From SIG710 sp045648605 (GTDB taxonomy: Bacteria; Bacillota; Clostridia; Oscillospirales; CAG-272), in NCBI GenBank assembly GCA_045648605.1, contig JAZROG010000010.1, positions 1 to 16,893 of the forward strand: a stretch of DNA of 16,893 bases. Reading direction: 5' to 3'. The position numbers were made by a program, and so were the translations under genes. Shown here one piece after another: positions 5,520 to 13,058 of the stretch (position 1 is its first letter; each line of letters begins with the position of its first letter). The notes below the pieces were generated by a model. It had not been told where the DNA came from, ran no database searches, and was given only the letters and a program-made list of their open reading frames with translations.

Positions 5520-6599
5520 ATGGATAGCTTAAAGCTTTATATTGAACCCGGTTTTGAAAACAGATATTGGCTGAAAAATATCTATGACGGTTTTCTTGCT
5601 GAAGCCGCCGCCGCCAAGAAAACTGTCAGAGAGCTTAAGGTGATAGAAAAAAACGGCGGAAGCGAGCCTGTTGCCATCATCGGAACCGAAAGCGAATGGC
5701 TTGAAAGAGCAGTTCGTAGCCTTGCTGATTCAAATTACCGTCCTGTTCTCATAAGTGCGGGAAGCGCGCCTACCAAAAAGATGCTTTGCAGCAATGTTTG
5801 CTTTGATCTTTACGAGGCGATTTCCGATTGCATACATTATTTTGTTGGTGCGGGCAGAACTCGCATTGCGGCTCTGGGGCTGCGCGATCTTGACTTTTGT
5901 GATAAGATAAAGCAGAAGGCATTTGTTGAGGTCACAGAGGAAATAGGTCTTAAAAATTGCGCTTGCGTGCCGCTTGACGATTATCATATCGAGGATTTTT
6001 GTTCGAGAATAGATAGCTTTGTTGGAAGATTTGATGCAGTTATCTGCTCAAATGACACTCTTGCCGTTTATCTTATCAAGAGAATGAATGAAATGGGCTA
6101 TGATGTTCCGAGATCGCTTTATGTTATCGGAATGGGCAATTCCAGCATCGGCAGAAATATTTCGGTTCCGCTTACTTCGGTTCTGCTTGATTATACAAGG
6201 CTGGGACGTCAGGCTGTGAAGCTTTGCAAATATCTTTCGGCAAATCCCGGAATATTCAGAACTGTTTCATATATCAAGAGTGAACTCGTTATAAGAGACT
6301 CAACCGATAATGTGCCTTTTCAGCCTGCCTGGGATGCGCCTACCATCGGGAGCGGCGGAGATGAGGTATATAAAAATCCTTTCCTTGCGGAGATAATCGA
6401 GATAGAATCCTTTTTGCAGGAATGTGACGACACGGACAGGGAAATAATAAAGATGATGCTGAAGGGGCTTTCATATGATGAGATTGCATCGAAGCTCTTT
6501 ATCCATATCAGAACTCTGTCATATAGAAAAACGAAGATGTTCAAGCGGTTATCCGTCACCACAAGAGAGGACTTTTGCGCAAAGATAAAGAAAATTTGA
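5520..6599 (+). CDS. Transcriptional regulator: LacI-type ligand domain with C-terminal LuxR-type HTH
   Basis: The 359-residue protein has no N-terminal LacI helix-turn-helix. Residues about 5-262 resemble the type-1 periplasmic-binding fold of LacI/GalR regulators, with DAVICSNDTLAVYLIKRMNE (172-191), YVIGMGNSS and the PLTSVLLDYTRLGRQAVKL block. Residues about 300-350 form a LuxR/sigma-70-region-4 type helix-turn-helix, with GLSYDEIASKLFIHIRTLSY followed by KMFKRLSVTTRED. The protein would bind a small ligand, plausibly a sugar, and control transcription. The target is unknown, though the gene itself, the divergent orphan RNA and the adjacent hydrolase are candidates. The ATG at 5520 was chosen because GGAGG lies 8 bases upstream and the promoter ends at 5467. 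In-frame starts further upstream precede the promoter. Confidence 0.82.
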   Translation: MDSLKLYIEPGFENRYWLKNIYDGFLAEAAAAKKTVRELKVIEKNGGSEPVAIIGTESEWLERAVRSLADSNYRPVLISAGSAPTKKMLCSNVCFDLYEAISDCIHYFVGAGRTRIAALGLRDLDFCDKIKQKAFVEVTEEIGLKNCACVPLDDYHIEDFCSRIDSFVGRFDAVICSNDTLAVYLIKRMNEMGYDVPRSLYVIGMGNSSIGRNISVPLTSVLLDYTRLGRQAVKLCKYLSANPGIFRTVSYIKSELVIRDSTDNVPFQPAWDAPTIGSGGDEVYKNPFLAEIIEIESFLQECDDTDREIIKMMLKGLSYDEIASKLFIHIRTLSYRKTKMFKRLSVTTREDFCAKIKKI

Positions 6600-6683
6600 T
6601 TTTAAAGTTGTGATTTTGTTGAATTAGAGTTTAACTTTTTGATTATCATATATATAAGAGTATTAAAAAGGAATGGTTATAAA

Positions 6684-7697
6684 ATGAAAAAAAGCACGAA
6701 AAATATACTTATAAGCTCGGGTGTTGCGGCAACGACCATGGCAATGATAGCCGGTGCGGCTGTGAGTGCAAGTAAATATCTTATGAAGGTGGCTCTTGAC
6801 AGGGAAATGCCCAAGAGCACGGGGAAGAGCAAGAGCCGTCTTACAGGCTCAACAAAGCTTGAAGAGGTTTCCCGCGAAATAGATGAAAATGCTGCAAAAT
6901 TTGAGAGCACCGAGGGAATTGAGCAGATAGAGATACAGACAAAGGATGAAATAACCCTTGTAGGACACTGGTATCCCGCACCCGATGCGAAAAGAATTAT
7001 TGTTGCCATGCACGGCTGGCGCTCGTCCTGGTCAAAGGATTTCAGTGTGATCTCCGAATTTTGGCATAATAACGGCTGCAGCGTTCTCTATGCGGAGCAG
7101 AGAGGACAGAACAACAGCGGCGGCGACTATATGGGCTTTGGTATGCTTGAAAGACATGACTGCGCAGAGTGGGTAAATTGGGTGAATGAGAAAACAGAAT
7201 CATCTCTGCCTGTCTATCTTGCGGGTGTTTCAATGGGAGCGGCAACGGTCCTCATGGCTTCGGGACTGCCTCTGCCCGAAAATGTCCACGGAATAATGGC
7301 AGATTGCGGCTTTACCTCGCCTCATGCCATCTGGAAGCACGTTGCGGAAAAGAACCTTCATCTTTCCTACGGTATTATTGGAAGAATTGCAAACGATATG
7401 TGCAGAAAGAAGATAAATATGGGCCCCGGTGATTATTCCACCACATTTGCACTTGCAAATACCGATATTCCCGTTATATTCGTCCACGGCTCGGATGATA
7501 AATTCGTGCCTATCGAGATGACATACGAAAATTATAAGGCTTGCGCCTCTCCCAAAAGACTTGTTGTTATCCCCGGCGCGGAGCATGGCATGAGCTATTA
7601 TGTGGATAAGGAAACCTATGAAAAGGAGATGCTCCTTTTCTGGCAGGATTTTGATAACGCAGCTCCAAGGGTAAAGGAGCAAGGCGAGAATGAATAA
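6684..7697 (+). CDS. Membrane-anchored alpha/beta hydrolase
   Basis: This 337-residue protein starts with a short basic stretch and a hydrophobic segment (residues about 8-30) that is probably an uncleaved membrane anchor, so the catalytic domain would face outside. The serine hydrolase machinery is complete: MHGW (109-112) for the oxyanion hole, nucleophile Ser183 in GVSMG, acid Asp272 in HGSDDKFVP, and His301 in GAEHGMS. The closest general type is the YqkD/BAAT-like alpha/beta hydrolase group, whose substrates (esters, acyl or peptide bonds) cannot be assigned from sequence. AAGGA lies about 11 bases before the ATG. The upstream in-frame TTG at 6639 has no ribosome binding site. It follows the LacI-LuxR regulator by 84 bases, with no terminator seen between, so the two may share a transcript. 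Confidence 0.88.
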   Translation: MKKSTKNILISSGVAATTMAMIAGAAVSASKYLMKVALDREMPKSTGKSKSRLTGSTKLEEVSREIDENAAKFESTEGIEQIEIQTKDEITLVGHWYPAPDAKRIIVAMHGWRSSWSKDFSVISEFWHNNGCSVLYAEQRGQNNSGGDYMGFGMLERHDCAEWVNWVNEKTESSLPVYLAGVSMGAATVLMASGLPLPENVHGIMADCGFTSPHAIWKHVAEKNLHLSYGIIGRIANDMCRKKINMGPGDYSTTFALANTDIPVIFVHGSDDKFVPIEMTYENYKACASPKRLVVIPGAEHGMSYYVDKETYEKEMLLFWQDFDNAAPRVKEQGENE

Positions 7698-7733
7698 AAA
7701 AGAAGTTGACCCAAGCGGGTCAACTTCTTTTTT
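7696..7733. terminator. Bidirectional intrinsic terminator
   Basis: The stem GAAGTTGACCC (7702-7712) pairs perfectly with GGGTCAACTTC (7717-7727) around AAGC. It is flanked by six A on the left and six T on the right, so it can end both the hydrolase transcript and the convergent lipoprotein transcript. Confidence 0.92.
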
Positions 7734-7748
7734 ATAATTGGGTTATAA

Positions 7749-8537
7749 TTAACCTACAACAGTAACTGCTGTGATGTGGGGATTAACGCCCTGGTACCAG
7801 TAAACGAAGCCCTCAACGTCAACAACATTGCCAACCTCAAGTGCGCTTACAGCAGCATAAACATCTGTGTCAGGACCTGTGAGGTAGAGCTCAACGCAGA
7901 AGGAGTAGCTAACGCCGTCAAGGCTAAGAGTTACATAGATATCATCACCGGGCTCACCGTTCTTGAACTCAACAGCCTCAACTGTCATGCCCTTGAAAAC
8001 TGCAAGCTGGTTCTGATAGTTAATAAGCTCCTCTGCCCCGAGAACAGCTGTAAGATCAACAGGCTCTGCAACATATGTGTCTGCGCCCTCGATGATCTCA
8101 AATGTAGCGCCGGAAGCGATCTCAACCTCGCCCTCCCAAGCAGTCTTGAAGCCGTTTACACGGATCTTTGTGCCGGGAACGAGCTTAGCATAGTCTTCCT
8201 CGGAGCAAACCATCTCATAGATGAAATATGCGCCGTCCTGATCCTGTGTGTAGATAGTAGCCTTGTTATCCCACCAGGACTGCTTTGCCTGAACATATGC
8301 CTCGATAACAACGGGAGCATCAAGCTCTGCTGCAACATAGTCTGCATAGCTCATAACAGCTGTAGCCTCGCCGCCCTCTGTGTCAGCAGCGGTGTCTGCG
8401 GCTGTATCCGCAGCGGTGTCTGCTACAGATTCTGTAGCTGCATTTGTGTCGGTGTCATTTGCTGCGCCGTCATTACCGCAAGCAACGAGTGCAAGAGCGA
8501 GAACGAGAGCAAAAAGAACAACAAAAATCTTCTTCAT
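7749..8537 (-). CDS. Lipoprotein with two OB-fold-like domains
   Basis: This 262-residue secreted lipoprotein has a signal peptide ending in the lipobox LVAC (Cys20). A low-complexity linker follows, including four copies of the motif DTAA or its near match (39-53). The rest looks like two beta-rich OB-fold-type domains. The first has YIYTQDQDGAYFIYE-like strands and a VPGTKIRVNGF turn. The second ends VGNVVDVEGFVYWYQGVNPHITAV. Such domains occur in clostridial surface proteins, and the ligand is unknown. AAAGGAG precedes the ATG, and a strong private promoter lies at 8577-8604. It is the last gene before a bidirectional terminator. Apart from position, nothing ties it to the ABC transporter. 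The lipoprotein call is firm. The OB-fold assignment is from pattern recognition. Confidence 0.8.
   Translation of the reverse strand: MKKIFVVLFALVLALALVACGNDGAANDTDTNAATESVADTAADTAADTAADTEGGEATAVMSYADYVAAELDAPVVIEAYVQAKQSWWDNKATIYTQDQDGAYFIYEMVCSEEDYAKLVPGTKIRVNGFKTAWEGEVEIASGATFEIIEGADTYVAEPVDLTAVLGAEELINYQNQLAVFKGMTVEAVEFKNGEPGDDIYVTLSLDGVSYSFCVELYLTGPDTDVYAAVSALEVGNVVDVEGFVYWYQGVNPHITAVTVVG
8382..8423 (-). repeat. 12-bp tandem repeat encoding a Thr-Ala-Ala-Asp linker
   Basis: Three imperfect 12-base units (8382-8393, 8394-8405, 8406-8417) and a half unit encode the DTAA repeats just after the lipidated cysteine. Being in frame and a multiple of three, copy number could vary without breaking the gene, changing only the tether length. 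Confidence 0.75.
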
Positions 8538-8576
8538 AATTTTTTCTCCTTTGTTTTTAAAGATTTTGATGAATAT

Positions 8577-8604
8577 ATTATACTCTTTTTTCAGATTTTG
8601 TCAA
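8577..8604 (-). promoter_or_regulatory. Sigma-A promoter of the OB-fold lipoprotein gene
   Basis: On the minus strand TTGACA (8599-8604) and TATAAT (8577-8582) are separated by 16 bases. The -35 box overlaps the stop codon of the upstream solute-binding protein gene. No terminator separates the two genes, so some read-through from the ABC operon is also possible. Confidence 0.85.
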
Positions 8605-10184
8605 GAGCTTTTCCTTTTTTTTATTATTCCAACCGCAATATATATCAAAATAAATACCCACACTGTGCAAAGTGCCAAAATAAGAAGCTTGGATTCAACC
8701 GGCAGTGGATTTAAGTCGGAGATCGTGCCTGCAGAAAGCTCTGTATTGTCAAGATGGTAGAGAGAGGTCATGTCCTCATAAAGAGTGTCGATATATTTTT
8801 CATCAACGGTCTGCTGGCGTCTGATTGATTTTGTTACGTTCTCGATAAGCTGTCCCGCAGCATCGCGAAGCGAGGTAGAACCATTGAAAACGGGAGTGGT
8901 AAAGCTGTTTTCGGTATTATCTATCATCAGCTTTGCGGCTTTTATCTTGATATCGTAGTAAAAATCGTTGTCCTCGCCCTCTCTTGTGAGATAATCCCTG
9001 TATTCGGGCGAATTCTGCGCCTTTGACGTTACGGGAATATATCCCTCGGTCTGCGAATAGGAAATCTGAACCTCATTTGTGAGCATAAATTGCATAAAGA
9101 GCCAGGATGCCAGCACCTCCTGCGGGTCTTCCTTATTGAAAATACACATGGAAGGCCCTTGGGATATCATTTTGGGATTCTTTGCGTCATATTGGGGAAT
9201 GGTCATAACTGCTGTCTCAAAATCCACCATATTTTCCTCGGGGATGTCAACAAGAGGAGCATCCGAGCCCATCCAGGTAGCTCCGCCCGTGGAATCTATT
9301 GCGAAAATGCACTGACCTGCATTCAGGAAATTTGCGGGGTAACCCACAAGCTTGAAGGTGCAGAAGGCTCTTGTTTCGGCGTGCTCCGCTATTTCAAGAA
9401 GAATCGACTTTGTTGTGTCGTTAAAGAGCAGTATTTCGCCGCGGCTTGTGGAATAGGGTGCATCAAGCTGACGAAGCATGCTTATCATCATGTTGTCGGT
9501 GGATTTATAGATGAAGGGTATCATGGTCTTCTGACCGTTGACTGTGAAATTGCCCTCCTCATCCTTTGCCATTGCCGCCTCGGAGACCTCCCAGACAAAA
9601 TCCCATGTGAGAGTTTCGGGAAGCGTGTATCCAAGCTTTTCAACATAGGACTTGTTTACATAGCAGGCCTCGGTGGAGCGCATATAAGGAACAGCATAAT
9701 AGTCTGTGCCGAGCTTACACTCCTCAAGAAATTTTGGGATTATTTCATCCTTTGTGGGTGCTTCGAATTTAACCTCGCTTCCTCCGAGACCGTATTTTTC
9801 ATCCTCAAAAAGAGCCGTCAGCGGAACCACATTGTTTTCGCCCGTCATATAGGTTGCGATGTGGTCGGGGTAGGTTATGCAGACATTGGGAGTCGTGCCT
9901 GTTGCGATGTTTGTAAGCACGTCCTGATAAATTCTGCCGTAATCGGTATAAAGGCGAAGATTTACCTTGATATTTGGATAGATAGCCTGAAAATCCTCAA
10001 TGGCTTTTTTATAGATATTAACTTGGGTCTGATTTGTATCGTTTTTTGCCCAGAAGGATATTTCATAATTTCTTGACGCATCAAAGCTGTCGGGAATGGC
10101 AAATGCGTCTCTCTTTTTTGCACCGTGGCAGGATGAAAGAGTGAGGACGATGGCAAGTAAAAGCACAAAAATGATTTTTTTCAT
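8601..10184 (-). CDS. ABC transporter solute-binding lipoprotein with C-terminal membrane segment
   Basis: The 527-residue protein belongs to the family 1 extracellular solute-binding proteins (UgpB/MalE-like). A signal peptide ends in the lipobox LSSC (Cys19). The bi-lobed binding domain contains typical blocks such as GTTPNVCITYPDHIATYM, YAVPYMRSTEACYVNKSYVE and FAIDSTGGATWMG. It captures a solute outside the cell and delivers it to the adjacent permeases; a sugar or glycerol-phosphate is the usual substrate. Residues about 500-521 form an extra hydrophobic segment followed by KKRKSS, an unusual C-terminal membrane anchor. The ATG overlaps the permease stop (ATGA), with AGGAGG just upstream. 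It is the last gene of its operon. Confidence 0.88.
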   Translation of the reverse strand: MKKIIFVLLLAIVLTLSSCHGAKKRDAFAIPDSFDASRNYEISFWAKNDTNQTQVNIYKKAIEDFQAIYPNIKVNLRLYTDYGRIYQDVLTNIATGTTPNVCITYPDHIATYMTGENNVVPLTALFEDEKYGLGGSEVKFEAPTKDEIIPKFLEECKLGTDYYAVPYMRSTEACYVNKSYVEKLGYTLPETLTWDFVWEVSEAAMAKDEEGNFTVNGQKTMIPFIYKSTDNMMISMLRQLDAPYSTSRGEILLFNDTTKSILLEIAEHAETRAFCTFKLVGYPANFLNAGQCIFAIDSTGGATWMGSDAPLVDIPEENMVDFETAVMTIPQYDAKNPKMISQGPSMCIFNKEDPQEVLASWLFMQFMLTNEVQISYSQTEGYIPVTSKAQNSPEYRDYLTREGEDNDFYYDIKIKAAKLMIDNTENSFTTPVFNGSTSLRDAAGQLIENVTKSIRRQQTVDEKYIDTLYEDMTSLYHLDNTELSAGTISDLNPLPVESKLLILALCTVWVFILIYIAVGIIKKRKSS

Positions 10185-11032
10185 CCCTTTGTACCTCCTC
10201 TTGCAACTCCCGCCATTATCTTCTTTCTGAAAATAAGGAAGAGAACGATAAGGGGCAGGGAAATGACAACCACCGCCGCCATCATTGCGGGGATATTCTC
10301 TCGTCCGAATCCGTTTTCCCTTATCTCCTGAATACCGTTTGAAACGAGGAAATATGCGGGGTCATCGGTGATAAGCCTTGGCCATACATAGGAATTCCAG
10401 CATTCGATGACCTTGAGTATCGTAACGGTAACAAGGGTATGACGGCAGATGGGGATCATAACGCGGAGAAGATATTTAAGGTCGCTTGTTCCGTCAACCT
10501 TTGCGGCAAGATAAAGCTCGTCCGGTATCTGCGCGAAATTTTCCTTCAAAAGATAAATATAGAAAACAGAGGTTACCGAGGGGAGAATAAGACCCACAAA
10601 ATTATTGCGCAGGTCAAGATTTGTGATGGTTGTGAAATTTGTTATCACCACAAGCTCATTGGGTATCATCATAAGGGCAAGAAAGAGTGTGAAAACGAGA
10701 TTTTTTCCTCTGAATTCGAGTCTTGAAAAGGCAAATGCCGCGGGGATGATGACGATGAGCATAAGAGCTGTTGTCAGCACGGTAAAAATGACTGTGTTCA
10801 TAAAATACTGACCGAGAGGTACGGCGGTGAATGCTTCCTTGTAGTTTTCAAGGGTCGGGGAAAGTGTGAAAAATTTCGGAAAATATTCACCGTTGTAGGC
10901 GGCATAGCTTTTTACGCTCGTAAGGAGCATCCAATAAAAGGGGAAAAGCACAATAATTGCCCAAACGGCAAGAAGAATATAGGTTATAATCTTGCCGATG
11001 CTTGGTGCTTTTTTAGTTTTGTATTCGTTCAT
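10181..11032 (-). CDS. ugpE: CUT1-type ABC permease (UgpE/MalG-like)
   Basis: This 283-residue inner-membrane permease has about six hydrophobic segments. The cytoplasmic EAA loop reads ELYLAAKVDGTSDLKYLLRV, near residue 180, and docks onto the ATPase. The sequence LFPFYWMLLTSVK near the N-terminus is typical of MalG/UgpE-type subunits. It pairs with the upstream permease to form the channel. Strong GAGGAGG precedes the ATG, and the stop overlaps the start of the solute-binding protein gene by four bases. The symbol reflects the family and does not mean that glycerol-3-phosphate is the substrate. Confidence 0.9.
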   Translation of the reverse strand: MNEYKTKKAPSIGKIITYILLAVWAIIVLFPFYWMLLTSVKSYAAYNGEYFPKFFTLSPTLENYKEAFTAVPLGQYFMNTVIFTVLTTALMLIVIIPAAFAFSRLEFRGKNLVFTLFLALMMIPNELVVITNFTTITNLDLRNNFVGLILPSVTSVFYIYLLKENFAQIPDELYLAAKVDGTSDLKYLLRVMIPICRHTLVTVTILKVIECWNSYVWPRLITDDPAYFLVSNGIQEIRENGFGRENIPAMMAAVVVISLPLIVLFLIFRKKIMAGVARGGTKG

Positions 11033-11044
11033 AAAAGCACCTCC

Positions 11045-11935
11045 TCAGTAGTGAACATGGCGACGGCTGATAAGAAGATTTATCACCGTTATCGTAAGCA
11101 CGATGGCAAAAAGCACGATGGCGGCGGCGGAAGCATAGGATGGGAATCCGCCTCCCTCGCCATAAAGCATATCGTAAACGTATCCAACGATAGTATTCAT
11201 CTCGGCGGCATTAAGCTCTGTTCCGAAAAGAGCAACCGCATCGTTATATGCTTTGAAAGCCCCGATAAAGCCGGTTATCACAAGATAAAAGAGCATGGGG
11301 GATATCATGGGTAGCGTTATTTTTCTGAAAATTCTGCCCCTCCGCGTTCCGTCAACTCTTGCGGCATCGTAATAATTTCTGTTTACCGAAGCAAGGGCGC
11401 TTGTTAGAATGAGAATTTTAAAGGGCATAACGACCCAAACGGTATAGATGCAAAGAACGAGCATCTTTGCCCAGTAGGGACCGTCGATAAAGTCAACGGG
11501 GCTCATTCCGAAAAATCCGAGAATAAGGTTTATGAGTCCATCGGAATATGCTGTAGGCTTAAAAAGTATCATGAACACAAGACCTACCGCAAGGGTATTT
11601 GTGACATAGGGCAGAAAATAGACAGTCTGAAAAAGATTTTTAAGCCATTTTATAGAGCTTAGTCCAACTGAAATGAGAAGTGCAAGTCCTGTTGAGATCG
11701 GCACGGTTATCATAACAAGAATGAATGTGTTTTTCAGTGCCTGCAGAAAATATGGGTCGCGGAGAATATAGGAATAATTGTAAAATCCAATGCCCGAATA
11801 GGTCTGTGAGGAGGAATTAAAGCCCTCCTCAAAGGAATAAACAAATACATCCACAAGGGGATATACCATAAAAACTCCGAGAAAAAGTATGGCGGGCAGA
11901 AGATAGAGCCAAGCCTTAAAATTTTTATTTTCCAT
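11045..11935 (-). CDS. ugpA: CUT1-type ABC permease (UgpA/MalF-like)
   Basis: This 296-residue permease has about six membrane segments. It opens with AWLYLLPAILFLGVFMVYPLV, typical of UgpA/LacF-type subunits, and its EAA loop reads NYYDAARVDGTRRGRIFRKI. It forms a heterodimer with the downstream permease. The gene lies 14 bases after the ATPase gene and 12 bases before the second permease, so all are cotranscribed. GAGG precedes the ATG at moderate distance. Confidence 0.9.
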   Translation of the reverse strand: MENKNFKAWLYLLPAILFLGVFMVYPLVDVFVYSFEEGFNSSSQTYSGIGFYNYSYILRDPYFLQALKNTFILVMITVPISTGLALLISVGLSSIKWLKNLFQTVYFLPYVTNTLAVGLVFMILFKPTAYSDGLINLILGFFGMSPVDFIDGPYWAKMLVLCIYTVWVVMPFKILILTSALASVNRNYYDAARVDGTRRGRIFRKITLPMISPMLFYLVITGFIGAFKAYNDAVALFGTELNAAEMNTIVGYVYDMLYGEGGGFPSYASAAAIVLFAIVLTITVINLLISRRHVHY

Positions 11936-11949
11936 TCTGCTACCTCAGC

Positions 11950-13038
11950 TTAAAAAGCAATACGATCTTCGGTTTTCTTATCAAAAACGAATACCTTGTT
12001 CCGTTTGAGATCGAAACGCACGACCTCGCCCATAACATTCACTGTGTTTTCAGAGCTTATTATTGCACGAATGGCGGGTGCGGTGCAATTTTTGTTTGAG
12101 CAAACGACACTTATATCTCTGCCCATGACTTCAACGGCTTTGAGATCGCATGAAAGCGCGCCTGTGTCGCTCATCACAAATCCCTCGGGGCGAATGGCGA
12201 TATAGACCTCTCCCTCGGGTGCGTCTGTATCAAAAATGCTCTCATTTCCGATGAAAAGCTTGCCATTCTTTATGAAGCCTTCAAAGACATTGATGGGCGG
12301 AGTGCCGAGGAATTTTGCAACGAAGAGATTTTTCGGATCGTCATAAACCTCCTGAGGCTTTCCTATCTGCTGAACCAATCCGTCCTTCATCACAACGATA
12401 AGGTCGGAGATGCTCATTGCCTCCTCCTGGTCATGGGTGACGAAAATTGTGGTGATGCCCGTTTCTTGCTGTATTCTTTTTATCTCCTCGCGGGTCTGCA
12501 GACGGAGGCGTGCATCAAGATTTGAAAGCGGCTCGTCAAGAAGAAGCACGCGGGGGATCTTTACAAGTGCTCTTGCAATGGCAACCCTCTGCTGCTGACC
12601 GCCCGAAAGCTCATTTGGCTTTCTCTCCATGAGATTCTCTATCTGAACGAGCCTTGCTATCTCGTATGCCTTTGCTTCCATTTCGGCTTTTGATTTTTTT
12701 TCCTTGCCGCGAAGATTTTGCAGCGGGAAAATTATATTCTGCATAACAGTAAGGTGTGGATAGAGGGCATAATTCTGAAAAACAAGTCCAACTCCTCTTT
12801 TTTCGGGGGGAAGTGCTGTAACATTGTCCTCGCCAAAGAAAATTTTACCCTCGGTGGGACGGAGCAGACCGCTTATAAGATTAAGAGTTGTACTTTTACC
12901 GCATCCGGATGGGCCGAGAAGTCCAACCAGAGATCCATCGGGAATTTCAAATGTAAAATCATTAACGGCAATGACCTCATCGCCCTTTTTTCCTCTCGCG
13001 GGGAATTTTTTTGTGAGATTTTCGAGTACGACCTTCAA
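11950..13038 (-). CDS. ugpC: CUT1-type ABC transporter ATPase (UgpC/MsmX/MalK-like)
   Basis: The 362-residue ATPase carries the complete motif set: Walker A GPSGCGKST (42-50), Q-loop Gln88 in FQNYALYPH, signature LSGGQQQR (144-151), Walker B VLLLDEP (164-170), D-loop SNLDARL and H-loop His202. A TOBE-type regulatory domain follows from about residue 240 (AIRPEG near 280). It powers import by the two permeases encoded next. The start codon is TTG, with AAGGA 9 bases upstream; no in-frame ATG or GTG fits better, and nearby ATG/GTG codons hit early stops. Having a dedicated ATPase inside the operon is notable, because many Firmicutes share one MsmX ATPase among several importers. Confidence 0.92.
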   Translation of the reverse strand: MKVVLENLTKKFPARGKKGDEVIAVNDFTFEIPDGSLVGLLGPSGCGKSTTLNLISGLLRPTEGKIFFGEDNVTALPPEKRGVGLVFQNYALYPHLTVMQNIIFPLQNLRGKEKKSKAEMEAKAYEIARLVQIENLMERKPNELSGGQQQRVAIARALVKIPRVLLLDEPLSNLDARLRLQTREEIKRIQQETGITTIFVTHDQEEAMSISDLIVVMKDGLVQQIGKPQEVYDDPKNLFVAKFLGTPPINVFEGFIKNGKLFIGNESIFDTDAPEGEVYIAIRPEGFVMSDTGALSCDLKAVEVMGRDISVVCSNKNCTAPAIRAIISSENTVNVMGEVVRFDLKRNKVFVFDKKTEDRIAF

Positions 13039-13058
13039 AAAATCACATCCTTTTCAGT

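Noticed and set aside
6600..6683. Separate promoter for the alpha/beta hydrolase
   Set aside because: A/T-rich boxes such as TTGAAT and TATATA occur, but none has convincing sequence and spacing together. I could not support a call.
7776..8714. Long open frame on the plus strand opposite the OB-fold lipoprotein gene
   Set aside because: It is the antisense shadow of a gene with a clear lipobox, ribosome binding site and promoter. The frame is Cys/Asn/Leu-rich, has no ribosome binding site and crosses the promoter region.
9090..10076. Long open frame on the plus strand opposite the solute-binding protein gene
   Set aside because: It has a shadow frame composition (many Cys, His, Ile) and no ribosome binding site. 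The minus-strand gene is a clear family member.
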